DNA of 64,000 nt from Marinobacterium_D sp050908845 (GCF_050908845.1 NZ_CP194171.1:62001-126000); one strand, 5' to 3'; shown: positions 18,801 through 27,833, counted from the stretch's first letter. Notes: generated by a model not told the origin, from the sequence alone. Program-made: numbers and translations.

Positions 18801-20086
18801 AGGGTCGGGGCACGGTTCAGCAGGACCGGGTGCTCGCGGATAACTTCGTCGAGGATATCCCAGACCAGCGGCTCTTCGCGCTCAACCATCTTCTTGGCAG
18901 CCTTGATGGTGGTGGCGTAGCCACGCAGCTCAAGCTTGGAGAAGATGAACGGCTTGAACAGTTCCAGCGCCATTTTCTTCGGCAGACCGCACTGGTGCAG
19001 ACGCAGGTACGGACCGACCACGATAACGGAACGGCCGGAGTAGTCGACACGCTTACCGAGCAGGTTCTGACGGAAACGACCCTGCTTACCCTTGATCATG
19101 TCAGCCAGGGATTTCAGCGGGCGCTTGTTGGAACCGGTGATGGCACGACCGCGACGGCCGTTATCCAGCAGCGCGTCAACAGATTCCTGCAGCATACGCT
19201 TCTCGTTGCGCACGATGATATCCGGCGCATTGAGGTCCAGCAGACGCTTCAGACGGTTGTTACGGTTGATCACACGGCGATACAGGTCGTTCAGGTCGGA
19301 GGTCGCGAAACGACCACCGTCCAGCGGTACCAGCGGACGCAGATCCGGCGGCAGTACCGGCAGCACTTCCATGATCATCCAGCGCGGATCGTTGCCGGAC
19401 TTGTGGAAGGCTTCGATCAGCTTCAGACGCTTGGACAGCTTCTTGATCTTGGTATCAGAGTTGGTCTGCGGGATCTCTTCACGCAGACGCTGGATCTCTT
19501 CTTCCAGGTCGATGGAGATCAGCAGTTCGCGGACCGCTTCGGCACCCATGCGGGCGTCGAACTCGTCACCGAACTCTTCCAGCGCTTCGAAGTACTGCTC
19601 GTCGTTGAGCATCTGGCCACGCTCAAGCGTAGTCATGCCCGGATCGATAACGACAAAAGACTCGAAGTAGAGCACGCGCTCGATATCACGCAGCGTCATA
19701 TCCAGCATCAGACCGATGCGGGACGGCAGTGATTTCAGGAACCAGATGTGCGCAACCGGAGATGCCAGTTCGATGTGACCCATGCGCTCACGACGCACCT
19801 TGGTCATGGTCACTTCGACGCCACACTTCTCACAGATAACACCGCGGTGCTTCATGCGCTTGTACTTACCGCACAGGCACTCGTAGTCCTTGATCGGGCC
19901 AAAGATCTTGGCACAGAACAGGCCGTCACGCTCAGGCTTGAAGGTACGGTAGTTGATGGTCTCCGGCTTTTTAACTTCACCGTAAGACCAGGAACGGATC
20001 ATCTCCGGCGAGGCCAGCGAGATTCGAATGGAATCAAACTCGTCGGACGGGCCCTGGGACTTCAGCAGATTCAGCAGATCTTTCAT
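15860..20086 (-). CDS. rpoC: RNA polymerase subunit beta'
   Basis: 1408-residue beta' subunit, E. coli-like in length. The N-terminal zinc ribbon uses Cys70, Cys72, Cys85 and Cys88. The catalytic magnesium motif NADFDGDQM lies near residues 458-466. The second zinc site (CQSRHGICSACYGRDL, near residue 890) and the trigger-loop region with GEPGTQLTMRTFH (near 925) are present. It follows rpoB after 81 nt containing a hairpin and precedes the str operon. Confidence 0.99.
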   Translation of the reverse strand: MKDLLNLLKSQGPSDEFDSIRISLASPEMIRSWSYGEVKKPETINYRTFKPERDGLFCAKIFGPIKDYECLCGKYKRMKHRGVICEKCGVEVTMTKVRRERMGHIELASPVAHIWFLKSLPSRIGLMLDMTLRDIERVLYFESFVVIDPGMTTLERGQMLNDEQYFEALEEFGDEFDARMGAEAVRELLISIDLEEEIQRLREEIPQTNSDTKIKKLSKRLKLIEAFHKSGNDPRWMIMEVLPVLPPDLRPLVPLDGGRFATSDLNDLYRRVINRNNRLKRLLDLNAPDIIVRNEKRMLQESVDALLDNGRRGRAITGSNKRPLKSLADMIKGKQGRFRQNLLGKRVDYSGRSVIVVGPYLRLHQCGLPKKMALELFKPFIFSKLELRGYATTIKAAKKMVEREEPLVWDILDEVIREHPVLLNRAPTLHRLGIQAFEPVLIEGKAIQLHPLVCAAYNADFDGDQMAVHVPLTLEAQLEARALMMSTNNILSPANGEPIIVPSQDVVLGLYYMTRERVAAPGEDMKFSDIKEVQRAYGAGQVHLQARIKVRIPEVIRDIEGNVEERYGLQETTVGRAMLFDIVPDGLPFELVNQPMKKKAISRLLNEAYRRCGLKDTVIFADQLMYMGFRQATVSGASIGVNDFVIPDEKVGIIAEADAEVKEIERQFGDGLVTQGEKYNKVVDIWSRANEVLAKKMMDNLKVDLVTNAEGETVEQESFNSVYMMADSGARGSAAQIRQLAGMRGLMAKPDGSIIETPIVANFREGLNVLQYFISTHGARKGLADTALKTANSGYLTRRLVDVAQDVVITETDCGTDAGMVLQPLIEGGDIVVPLGERVLGRVVAEDVLNPAGDDTLIPAGTLIDEAWVARLENEETYSSIDEIKVRSPISCQSRHGICSACYGRDLGRGHQVNIGESVGVIAAQSIGEPGTQLTMRTFHIGGAASRAAAVDSIQVKNGGVVRLHNLKYVERTDGTIVATSRSGELGVTDEHGRERERYKLPYGAIIKVRDGNNVDPGAVVANWDPHTHPIITEVAGRLQFVGMEDGITIKRQTDELTGLSTIEVLDAKDRPQAGKDIRPMIKLVDAGGNDVYLPGTEMPAQYLLPAKSIVTLNDASEVQIGDILARLPQEGTVNKDITGGLPRVADLFEARKPKESAVLAEISGTVTFGKETKGKRRIVITPTDGSDPHETMIQKWRNLNVFEGETVEKGEVISDGPSNAHDILRVLGVTELAKYIVAEIQDVYRLQGVGINDKHIETIVRQMLRKVEITEGGDSSFIPGEQVEYAAVVEENEALEAEGKIPAKFERILLGITKASLATESFISAASFQETTRVLTEGAVTGKKDYLRGLKENVVVGRLIPAGTGLAYHNERKRKRGVQSGEGVTVSAEEVQQALTEALNASMNDTE

Positions 20087-20116
20087 TGTCTATAGCTCCT
20101 ACGCGGAGTTCTCAGC

Positions 20117-20150
20117 GCCGGCGCCCACTCTATTCCCGAGGGGCGCCGGC
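20117..20150 (-). other. Strong hairpin in the rpoB-rpoC spacer
   Basis: GCCGGCGCCC (20117-20126) and GGGCGCCGGC (20141-20150) form a perfect 10-bp GC stem with a 14-nt loop. No U-run follows, so this is more likely a processing or stability element than a terminator. The 81-nt spacer holds nothing else evident apart from the rpoC ribosome binding site. Confidence 0.55.
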
Positions 20151-20167
20151 TGGTGATCGTTAAGGAC

Positions 20168-23100
20168 TTACTCGCTCTCAAGCTCGATATCGATACCGAG
20201 AGAGCGGATCTCCTTGATCAACACGTTGAACGATTCCGGCATACCCGGCTCCATCCGGTGATCACCGTCGACGATGTTCTTGTACATCTTCGTACGGCCG
20301 TTCACGTCGTCCGATTTAACGGTCAGCATCTCCTGCAGAGTGTAGGCGGCGCCGTATGCCTCAAGCGCCCAGACCTCCATCTCACCGAAGCGCTGACCAC
20401 CGAACTGCGCCTTACCACCCAGCGGCTGCTGGGTAACCAGGCTGTAGGAACCGGTAGAACGCGCGTGCATCTTGTCGTCGACCAGATGGTTCAGCTTCAG
20501 CATGTACATGTAGCCGACAGTCACCGAACGGTCGAATTTATCGCCGGTGCGGCCGTCGTACAGGGTGAACTGACCGGAGTCATCCAGATCAGCCAGACGC
20601 AGCAGTGCCTTGATCTCAGCTTCCTTGGCGCCATCGAATACCGGTGTTGCCAGCGGTACACCGCGCTTCAGGTTGTGAGCCAGCTCGATGATCTCTTCAT
20701 CGCTGAAGTTATCCAGCGCTTCCTTACGGGAGCACTCGAGTTCACCGTGGACGCCGTTGTAGATCTCGCCGAGGAAACCGCGCACTTCTTTGACGGTTTC
20801 AGCCTTGGCACGCTCCTGTTCCAGCATGGCGTTGATCTTGCGACCCAGGCCGGTAGCGGCCATACCCATGTGGGTTTCCAGGATCTGACCGACGTTCATA
20901 CGGGACGGTACGCCCAGCGGGTTCAGCACGATATCCACCGGCTCGCCATGCTCGTCGTACGGCATATCCTCGACCGGCATGATAACGGAGATAACACCCT
21001 TGTTACCGTGACGACCAGCCATCTTGTCACCCGGCTGCACGCGACGCTTGGTGGCGACGTAGACCTTGACGATTTTCAGCACGCCCGGTGCCAGATCATC
21101 GCCGGTCTGCAGCTTGCGCTTCTTGTCTTCGAAACGCTTGTCCAGGTTCTCGCGACGCTCTTCAAGCTGCTTCTGAGCCAGTTCCAGCATCTCCTGGGCG
21201 GACTCATCACCGACACGGATCTTGAACCACTCGGAGTGCTTGAGACCCTGCAGGAACTCGGAGGTGATCTCTTCGCCCTTCTTCAGGCCGGCACCGCCGT
21301 CAGCGCTCAGGCCAACGAGGGTACGCTCAAGACGCTCGAAGACCGCCTGTTCAACGATACGCAGCTCTTCGTTCAGGTCCTTGCGGATCGCATCCAGCTC
21401 GTACTTCTCGATAGAGAGCGCACGCTCGTCCTTGGGCACACCGTCACGGGTGAAGACCTGGACATCGATGACCTTACCGAGGGTACCGGTCTTCACGCGC
21501 AGTGAAGTGTCCTTAACATCGGACGCCTTCTCACCGAAGATCGCACGCAGCAGCTTCTCTTCCGGGGTCAGCTGGGTTTCGCCCTTCGGCGTCACCTTAC
21601 CGACCAGGATGTCGCCCGGACCGACTTCCGCACCGATGTGCACGATGCCGGACTCATCCAGTTTCGCCAGTGCCGCTTCACCCACGTTGGGGATATCGGA
21701 AGTAATCTCTTCCGGCCCCAGCTTGGTGTCACGCGCCACACAGGTCAGTTCCTGGATGTGGATAGTAGTGAAGCGATCTTCCTGAACCACACGCTCGGAG
21801 ATGAGGATGGAGTCCTCGAAGTTGTAACCGTTCCACGGCATGAACGCGATACGCATGTTCTGACCCAGGGCCAGTTCACCCATATCCACGGACGGACCGT
21901 CAGCCATGACGTCGCCACGCTGCACGGTTTCACCAGGACGCACGATGGCGCGCTGGTTGATGCAGGTGTTCTGGTTGGAACGGGTGTACTTGGTCAGGTT
22001 GTAGATGTCGACACCGGCATCGCCCGCTTCGACCTCTTCATCACGTACACGTACAACTACGCGGCTGGCGTCGACAGACTCGATCACACCACCACGACGG
22101 GCAACGACACAGACACCGGAGTCCTGGGCCACGTTGCGCTCAAGACCGGTACCCACCAGCGGCTTCTCGGCACGCAGGGTCGGAACCGCCTGACGCTGCA
22201 TGTTGGAACCCATCAGTGCGCGGTTCGCGTCATCGTGTTCCAGGAACGGGATCAGGGATGCCGCAACGGATACCACCTGGCGCGGAGACACGTCCATGTA
22301 CTGAACGTTTTCAGCCGGCGTTACGGTGAATTCGTTGAGGTGACGGACAGCTACCAGCTCGTCGGTCAGCTCCATGTTCTCGTTCATCGCCGCAGACGCC
22401 TGGGCGATTACGTATTTCGCTTCTTCGATCGCAGACAGGTAATCGATCTCGTCGCTTACCTTGCCGTCGGTCACGCGACGGTACGGCGTTTCCAGGAAGC
22501 CGTAATCGTTGGTGCGTGCAAACACCGCCAGCGAGTTGATCAGACCGATGTTCGGACCTTCAGGGGTCTCGATCGGACAGACGCGACCGTAGTGGGTCGG
22601 GTGTACGTCTCGAACCTCGAAGCCGGCACGTTCACGGGTCAGACCACCCGGACCAAGCGCAGAGACACGACGCTTGTGCGTGATCTCTGACAGCGGGTTG
22701 TTCTGGTCCATGAACTGGGACAGCTGGGAAGAACCAAAGAATTCCTTGATTGCTGCAGCTACCGGCTTGGCGTTGATCAGATCCTGCGGCATCAGGTTGT
22801 CGGCTTCTGCCATGGACAGACGCTCGCGCACCGCACGCTCAACACGGACCAGACCGACACGGAACTGGTTCTCGGCCATTTCACCGACGGAACGGATACG
22901 ACGGTTACCCAGGTGGTCGATATCATCGACAACGCCCTGACCGTTACGGATCTCGATCAACGTCTTCATGACCGCCAGGATGTCATCCTTGTCCAGGATG
23001 CCGGAACCGGTCTCTTCAGCACGGCCCAGACGGCGGTTGAACTTCATACGACCAACCGCAGACAGGTCGTAACGCTCTTCAGAGAAGAACAGGTTCTCGA

Positions 23101-24271
23101 ACAGACCTTCCGCGGACTCTTTGGTCGGCGGCTCGCCCGGGCGCATCATGCGATAGATTTCGACCAACGCTTCCAGCTGGTTGCGGGTCGGGTCGATACG
23201 CAGGGTATCGGAGATAAACGGACCACAGTCGAGATCGTTCGTGTACAGAGTCTCAACGCGATCGATGCCGGCCGCCTGGATCTTGGCGATCAGGTCTTCG
23301 GTCACTTCGGTGTTGCATGGAGCAAACACTTCACCGGTGGACGGGTCGATCAGGTCTTTTGCCAGCGCCTTGCCGATCAGGTATTCAGCCGGTGTATTCA
23401 GCTGCTGCATACCCGCCTGCTGCATCTGGCGAATGTGGCGCGGCGTGATACGACGACCCGCTTCCACAATGGTCTTGCCCTCGGGATCCTTGATCTCGAA
23501 GGTCATGGTTTCACCGCGCAGACGCTCGGGGATCAGGTCCATCCAGATCTGATCGCCATCCAGGGTCCAGCCGGTGGTCACGAAGAAGGTATCGAGGATC
23601 TCTTCGGCCTGGTAGCCCAGTGCGCGCAGCAGAATAGTTGCCGGCAGCTTACGGCGACGGTCGATACGAACGAACAGAGCGTCCTTCGGATCGAACTCGA
23701 AGTCCAGCCAGGAACCGCGATACGGAATAATTCGGGCGGAGTAAAGCAGCTTGCCAGACGAATGGGTCTTGCCCTTGTCATGGTCAAAGAACACACCGGG
23801 AGAACGGTGCAGCTGCGATACGATAACGCGCTCGGTACCGTTAACGACAAAGGTACCGTTCTCAGTCATCAGGGGCATTTCGCCCATGTAGACTTCCTGC
23901 TCCTTGATATCCTTGATCGCCTTGGTGGATGAATCGCGATCATAGATAATCAGACGTACTTTAACGCGCAACGGAGCAGCATAGGTTACACCACGCTGTT
24001 GACATTCATTGACGTCAAATACGGGCTCACCGAGGCGATAACCGGCGTATTCCAGCGCAGCGTTTCCGGAATAGGAAACGATCGGGAATACAGAATTGAA
24101 TGCAGCGTGAAGCCCTTCGTCCTTGCGCCCCTGCGCCTGTTCGGAGCCCGCTTGCAGAAACTTGCGATAGGAATCGAGCTGGATCGCAAGCAGATATGGC
24201 ACATCCATTACCTGCGGCAGCTTACCGAAATCCTTGCGTATACGTTTCTTCTCAGTATATGAATAAGCCAT
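20168..24271 (-). CDS. rpoB: RNA polymerase subunit beta
   Basis: 1367-residue beta subunit. The rifampicin pocket (SSQLSQFMDQNNPLSEITHK, about residues 515-535, continuing RRVSALGPGG) shows wild-type residues. The C-terminal switch and clamp-anchor region with GGKAQFGGQRFGEMEVWALEAYG is present near 1280-1305. Transcribed from the rplJL-rpoBC unit through a partial terminator at 24366-24395. Confidence 0.99.
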   Translation of the reverse strand: MAYSYTEKKRIRKDFGKLPQVMDVPYLLAIQLDSYRKFLQAGSEQAQGRKDEGLHAAFNSVFPIVSYSGNAALEYAGYRLGEPVFDVNECQQRGVTYAAPLRVKVRLIIYDRDSSTKAIKDIKEQEVYMGEMPLMTENGTFVVNGTERVIVSQLHRSPGVFFDHDKGKTHSSGKLLYSARIIPYRGSWLDFEFDPKDALFVRIDRRRKLPATILLRALGYQAEEILDTFFVTTGWTLDGDQIWMDLIPERLRGETMTFEIKDPEGKTIVEAGRRITPRHIRQMQQAGMQQLNTPAEYLIGKALAKDLIDPSTGEVFAPCNTEVTEDLIAKIQAAGIDRVETLYTNDLDCGPFISDTLRIDPTRNQLEALVEIYRMMRPGEPPTKESAEGLFENLFFSEERYDLSAVGRMKFNRRLGRAEETGSGILDKDDILAVMKTLIEIRNGQGVVDDIDHLGNRRIRSVGEMAENQFRVGLVRVERAVRERLSMAEADNLMPQDLINAKPVAAAIKEFFGSSQLSQFMDQNNPLSEITHKRRVSALGPGGLTRERAGFEVRDVHPTHYGRVCPIETPEGPNIGLINSLAVFARTNDYGFLETPYRRVTDGKVSDEIDYLSAIEEAKYVIAQASAAMNENMELTDELVAVRHLNEFTVTPAENVQYMDVSPRQVVSVAASLIPFLEHDDANRALMGSNMQRQAVPTLRAEKPLVGTGLERNVAQDSGVCVVARRGGVIESVDASRVVVRVRDEEVEAGDAGVDIYNLTKYTRSNQNTCINQRAIVRPGETVQRGDVMADGPSVDMGELALGQNMRIAFMPWNGYNFEDSILISERVVQEDRFTTIHIQELTCVARDTKLGPEEITSDIPNVGEAALAKLDESGIVHIGAEVGPGDILVGKVTPKGETQLTPEEKLLRAIFGEKASDVKDTSLRVKTGTLGKVIDVQVFTRDGVPKDERALSIEKYELDAIRKDLNEELRIVEQAVFERLERTLVGLSADGGAGLKKGEEITSEFLQGLKHSEWFKIRVGDESAQEMLELAQKQLEERRENLDKRFEDKKRKLQTGDDLAPGVLKIVKVYVATKRRVQPGDKMAGRHGNKGVISVIMPVEDMPYDEHGEPVDIVLNPLGVPSRMNVGQILETHMGMAATGLGRKINAMLEQERAKAETVKEVRGFLGEIYNGVHGELECSRKEALDNFSDEEIIELAHNLKRGVPLATPVFDGAKEAEIKALLRLADLDDSGQFTLYDGRTGDKFDRSVTVGYMYMLKLNHLVDDKMHARSTGSYSLVTQQPLGGKAQFGGQRFGEMEVWALEAYGAAYTLQEMLTVKSDDVNGRTKMYKNIVDGDHRMEPGMPESFNVLIKEIRSLGIDIELESE

Positions 24272-24365
24272 CAGTGTTCCCCAGCATGTGCACCTAGGTT
24301 GAGAAGCCAGCCACCAGATTGGCGGACTGTTATACCGTTATTTATTTGCTGTCTGTAAATAACGG

Positions 24366-24395
24366 AAAAAGGCCGGTGGCATTCCGCCACCAGCC
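24366..24395 (-). terminator. Attenuator between rplL and rpoB
   Basis: On the minus strand GGCTGGTGGC (24386-24395) pairs with GCCACCGGCC (24371-24380; one mismatch or G-U pair) across a 5-nt loop, followed by a five-U run (24366-24370). Position and form match the E. coli rplL-rpoB attenuator, which lets only part of the polymerases continue so that stalk protein exceeds RNA polymerase output. Confidence 0.8.
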
Positions 24396-24441
24396 ATACG
24401 CCTTTAAGCAGAACTAAGCTGCTTGCAACGCATCGAAGCGA

Positions 24442-24813
24442 TTACTTGAGCTCAACAGAGGCGCCGGCTTCTTCCAGTGCTTTCTTGAGTTCTTCGGCTT
24501 CTTCCTTGGAAGCGCCTTCTTTGATGGTAGCCGGAGCACCGTCAACCATTTCTTTCGCTTCTTTCAGGCCCAGACCGGTAGCGCCACGGACAGCCTTGAT
24601 AACGTTGACTTTCTTATCGCCAGCAGCGGTCAGGACAACGTCGAATTCAGTCTGCTCTTCAGCAGCGGCACCAGCGTCGCCAGCCGGGCCAGCAACTACT
24701 GCAGCTGCAGCAGAAACACCGAATTTTTCTTCCATTGCAGAAACCAGTTCTACAACGTCCATGACAGACATTTCAGCGATTGCGTTGATGATATCTTCTT
24801 TAGACAGAGACAT
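24442..24813 (-). CDS. rplL: 50S ribosomal protein L7/L12
   Basis: 123-residue acidic stalk protein present in several copies per ribosome. The N-terminal dimerisation domain (MSLSKEDIINAIAEMSVMDVVELVSAMEEKF) is followed by an alanine/glycine hinge (residues about 35-52) and the C-terminal factor-binding domain with KVNVIKAVRGATGLGLKEAKEMVDGAP. It follows rplJ by 67 nt. Confidence 0.98.
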   Translation of the reverse strand: MSLSKEDIINAIAEMSVMDVVELVSAMEEKFGVSAAAAVVAGPAGDAGAAAEEQTEFDVVLTAAGDKKVNVIKAVRGATGLGLKEAKEMVDGAPATIKEGASKEEAEELKKALEEAGASVELK

Positions 24814-24880
24814 TTTCTAAAATCCTATAAACGTGCGTTAAATCGTGAAGGGACGCGCCTGGTACATATATAAGTACAGG

Positions 24881-25375
24881 TTACGCGGCCTCTCCTTCTT
24901 TCTGATCGCGAACAGCAGCCAAAGTACGTACAAGCTTGCCAGCAGCTGCTTCTTTCATGCAGCTCATCAGCTTAGCCAGTGCCTCATCGTAAGTCGGCAG
25001 GCTAGCCAGTACGGAAATGTCCACAACTGCGCCTTCAAAGGCGGCAGCTTTCAGCTCGAGCTTGTCATTGCTTTTTGCAAAGTCTTTCAGGATGCGAGCG
25101 CCAGCGCCCGGGTGTTCCTGAGAGAAAGCAATGATAGTCGGACCGACGAAGTTGCCAGACAGGCACTCGTAATCGGTGCCTTCAACTGCGCGGCGTGCCA
25201 GGGTGTTACGAACGACTTTCAGCCATACACCGTTGTCACGCGCCTGCTTACGCAGTGCAGTCATATCGCCCACTTCTACGCCACGGGAATCCGCAACGAC
25301 AGCAGAGAGCGCATTTTTGGCAGCTTCCTGGACTTCAGCGACGATCGCTTTTTTGTCTTCGAGTCCTAATGCCAC
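24881..25375 (-). CDS. rplJ: 50S ribosomal protein L10
   Basis: 164-residue L10, the base of the stalk, which binds L7/L12 dimers through its C-terminal helix. It starts MALGLEDKKAIVAEVQEAA. As the L10-L12 complex it represses its own translation by binding the leader just upstream; that leader fold is visible at 25410-25489. Confidence 0.98.
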   Translation of the reverse strand: MALGLEDKKAIVAEVQEAAKNALSAVVADSRGVEVGDMTALRKQARDNGVWLKVVRNTLARRAVEGTDYECLSGNFVGPTIIAFSQEHPGAGARILKDFAKSNDKLELKAAAFEGAVVDISVLASLPTYDEALAKLMSCMKEAAAGKLVRTLAAVRDQKEGEAA

Positions 25376-25409
25376 AATTTACTCCTGGATTGAGTCTTTC
25401 GACTTATTA

Positions 25410-25489
25410 CCAACCACCCCGCTTACGCGAGGCTGAGTACGGTGGTCTCGATTCACGCGTGAATCTCACCGTCTGCGCAGGCTGGTTGG
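25410..25489 (-). promoter_or_regulatory. L10-type autoregulatory leader of rplJL
   Basis: The 242-nt rplA-rplJ spacer folds as an L10 leader. A long-range stem CCAACCA/TGGTTGG (25483-25489 with 25410-25416) encloses ACGGTG/CACCGT (25467-25472 with 25439-25444). A 16-bp palindrome GATTCACGCGTGAATC (25450-25465) forms the tip. The outer stem ends about 35 nt before the rplJ start, as expected for the known L10-(L12)4 target. Secondary structure seen by eye, not computed. Confidence 0.7.
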
Positions 25490-25541
25490 CCCATTAAGGC
25501 AGACACTGCAAGCAGCTCTGCCACCTGCGGTCTTTGACGGC

Positions 25542-25611
25542 CTTCGTCTCTGTCACAGAGGTCACGAAGACCCTCAAAAAACCTTTACAGAGTCCGCAAT
25601 CAAGCGGACTC
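25542..25611 (-). terminator. Two hairpins after rplA (partial termination or processing)
   Basis: Just past the rplA stop, GAGTCCGC/GCGGACTC (25590-25611, 6-nt loop) is followed on the minus strand by TGTAAAGG and six U residues. A second, longer stem (CTTCGT...ACGAAG enclosing CTCTG/CAGAG, 25542-25569) follows. The first resembles a weak terminator or attenuator between rplKA and rplJL; the second may be a processing site. Confidence 0.5.
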
Positions 25612-25617
25612 AAGAGA

Positions 25618-26313
25618 TCAGATACCCAGAGAGCCCTGATCTACGAGGACACCCGGACCCATGGTAGTGGACAGGGTAACCTTCTTCAGATAAACACCTT
25701 TAGCGCTGGACGGCTTGAGCTTTTTCAGATCAGCGATCAGGGCTTCGATGTTCTCTTTAACTGCTACTTCGCTGAAGCCGAGCTTGCCAACGGAGCAGTG
25801 GATGATGCCGTTCTTGTCAGTACGGAAACGTACCTGACCAGCCTTGGCGTTGTTAACCGCGGTAGTAACATCCGGGGTAACGGTGCCGACTTTCGGGTTC
25901 GGCATCAGGCCGCGCGGACCAAGGATCTGGCCCAGCTGACCAACAACACGCATAGCGTCCGGAGTCGCGATAACAACGTCGAAGTCCAGATTGCCGCCTT
26001 TAACCTGTTCAGCTAGGTCTTCAAAGCCAACAATGTCTGCGCCTGCAGCTTTTGCTTTCTCGGCGTTATCGCCCTGAGCAAAAACAGCAACGCGAACTTC
26101 TTTACCGGTGCCGTGCGGCAGTACAGTAGAGCCACGAACTACCTGGTCGGATTTACGCGGGTCAACACCCAGGTTAACCGCAACATCCAGGGATTCGGTG
26201 AACTTGACTGAAGATACGTCAGCCAGAACAGCCACAGCTTCGTCGATTGAATACAGCTTGCCCGCTTCAACTTTTTCGCGGATCGCCTTCTGGCGCTTAG
26301 TCAGCTTAGCCAT
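25618..26313 (-). CDS. rplA: 50S ribosomal protein L1
   Basis: 231-residue L1 of the mobile stalk near the E site, starting MAKLTKRQKAIREKV. The two-domain fold and the signature GRILGPRGLMPNPKVGTVT-like stretch (ILGPRGLMPNPKVGTVTPDV, about residues 128-147) are present. Its ATG overlaps the rplK stop by one base (TAATG). In E. coli L1 represses the rplKA transcript. Confidence 0.98.
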   Translation of the reverse strand: MAKLTKRQKAIREKVEAGKLYSIDEAVAVLADVSSVKFTESLDVAVNLGVDPRKSDQVVRGSTVLPHGTGKEVRVAVFAQGDNAEKAKAAGADIVGFEDLAEQVKGGNLDFDVVIATPDAMRVVGQLGQILGPRGLMPNPKVGTVTPDVTTAVNNAKAGQVRFRTDKNGIIHCSVGKLGFSEVAVKENIEALIADLKKLKPSSAKGVYLKKVTLSTTMGPGVLVDQGSLGI

Positions 26314-26747
26314 TACTCATCACCCTCTACAGTCAGACCCATGGCACGCGCGCTACCAGCGATGGTGCGAACAGCCGCATCCATATCAGCAGCGGTCAGG
26401 TCAGGCATTTTAGCGGTCGCAACTTCTTCAAGCTGAGCGCGAGTCACATGACCAACCTTCTCGGTGTTCGGACGGGAAGAACCGCTCTTCAGGCCTACCG
26501 CTTTTTTCAGCAGGATAGACGCCGGCGGAGTCTTGGTGATAAATGTAAAGCTGCGGTCGCTGTATACAGTGATAACAACCGGAACCGGCAGGCCGGCTTC
26601 CATGCTCTGGGTCTGGGCGTTGAACGCTTTACAGAACTCCATGATGTTAACACCGTGCTGACCCAGGGCCGGACCTACTGGAGGACTCGGGTTAGCCTGA
26701 CCAGCCTTTACCTGCAGCTTGATATAAGCACTGATTTTCTTAGCCAT
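26313..26747 (-). CDS. rplK: 50S ribosomal protein L11
   Basis: 144-residue L11 of the GTPase-associated centre, required for RelA activation during amino-acid starvation. The N-terminal domain carries KAGQANPSPPVGPALGQHGVNIMEFCKAFNA with the proline helix, and the C-terminal RNA-binding domain ends ARAMGLTVEGDE. It is followed without a gap by rplA. Confidence 0.98.
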   Translation of the reverse strand: MAKKISAYIKLQVKAGQANPSPPVGPALGQHGVNIMEFCKAFNAQTQSMEAGLPVPVVITVYSDRSFTFITKTPPASILLKKAVGLKSGSSRPNTEKVGHVTRAQLEEVATAKMPDLTAADMDAAVRTIAGSARAMGLTVEGDE

Positions 26748-26802
26748 TTAAGCTACTCCTCAGGGTGCAAACGCCTTTCGGCTCCCCTTTTTCTCACAAC
26801 AA

Positions 26803-26832
26803 GAGGGCGACCACGCAAGCGCGATCACCCTC
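26803..26832 (-). other. Hairpin between nusG and rplK
   Basis: GAGGG...CCCTC arms with several internal wobble or mismatched pairs and a GCTT-type tip span 26803-26832, about 20 nt past the nusG stop. A U-poor tail (TTGTTGTG) follows on the minus strand. It may be a partial terminator separating secE-nusG from rplKA. I could not identify a convincing rplK promoter in the 105-nt spacer. Confidence 0.4.
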
Positions 26833-26852
26833 CCCATAAAATTCGCTTTTGA

Positions 26853-27395
26853 TCAGCCTTTTTCGACCTGACCAAACTCCAGCTCAACCGGCGTAGAACG
26901 CCCGAAGATAAGCACCGCCACCTGAAGGCGGTTTTTCTCGTAATTGACCTCTTCAACAACACCGTTGAAGTCGGCGAACGGGCCATCGATAACACGCACC
27001 ATTTCGCCCGGCTCGAAGACGGTCTTTGGCCTCGGCTTATCCACACCGCTTTCGACGCGCTGCAGAATCTCGTTAGCCTCTTTTTCAGTAATCGGGGCCG
27101 GCTTGTCCGCGGTACCACCGATAAAGCCCAACACGCGCGGCGTATCTTTCACCAGGTGCCAGGTCTCGTCATTCATGACCATATTCACAAGCACATAGCC
27201 GGGGTAGAACTTACGCTCCGACTTACGCTTCTTGCCATCACGAATCTCAACCACTTCTTCGGTCGGCACCAGGATATCTCCAAAGAGATCCTGCATTCCG
27301 TGACGGTTAACGCTTTCGATCAGCGCTTCCTTTACCTTCTTCTCATAGTTGGAGTAGGCATGCACCACGTACCAGCGTTTCTTTTCGGTCTCCAT
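26853..27395 (-). CDS. nusG: Transcription termination/antitermination factor NusG
   Basis: 180-residue NusG with the N-terminal NGN domain (KKRWYVVHAYSNYEKKVKEAL; FYPGYVLVNMVM near residues 63-74) that binds the RNA polymerase clamp, and a C-terminal KOW domain (GEMVRVIDGPFADFNGVVEEV, about 130-150) that binds Rho or S10. It is 9 nt downstream of secE in the conserved secE-nusG pair. Confidence 0.98.
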   Translation of the reverse strand: METEKKRWYVVHAYSNYEKKVKEALIESVNRHGMQDLFGDILVPTEEVVEIRDGKKRKSERKFYPGYVLVNMVMNDETWHLVKDTPRVLGFIGGTADKPAPITEKEANEILQRVESGVDKPRPKTVFEPGEMVRVIDGPFADFNGVVEEVNYEKNRLQVAVLIFGRSTPVELEFGQVEKG

Positions 27396-27404
27396 GCTAT
27401 CTCC

Positions 27405-27773
27405 TTAACCTATAACGCCGGATACCAGCCAACCCAGCAGCGAATCCAGACCCCAGAGCAACAGCCCTACGATCAGCACCGCAACAACAACGATAGCAGT
27501 GGTCTGCAGTGTTTCCTGGCGCGTCGGCCATACTACTTTGCGAATCTCGTTCTTCGCTTCCTTGAAGAGCTGAAAGAACGCACGACCTTTGGCCGTCTGA
27601 AAGGCAACAAAACCCGCCACCAGCGCGAGAGCCAGCAAAGCCAGCACGCGATAAAGCAGCGACTCGCCGGAAAATACCGAATTACCGACAACGCCTGCCG
27701 CCACGATAGCGATAACGACAAACCACTTCAGGGCGTCTAGTTTTGATCCTTCGGAAGTCACTTTAGAATTCAC
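27405..27773 (-). CDS. secE: Protein translocase subunit SecE
   Basis: 122-residue SecE of the three-TM gammaproteobacterial type: hydrophobic segments at about 16-36, 42-60 and 92-115, with the conserved amphipathic region KEAKNEIRKVVWPTRQETLQTT (about 70-92) that clamps SecY. Transcribed with tRNA-Trp and nusG from the promoter at 27930-27958. Confidence 0.97.
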   Translation of the reverse strand: MNSKVTSEGSKLDALKWFVVIAIVAAGVVGNSVFSGESLLYRVLALLALALVAGFVAFQTAKGRAFFQLFKEAKNEIRKVVWPTRQETLQTTAIVVVAVLIVGLLLWGLDSLLGWLVSGVIG

Positions 27774-27833
27774 GCTAGGAGCCTCAAAAAGGTGAAAGCT
27801 TGCGCTTTACGTGACGCCATCCCAGATAAGGAA

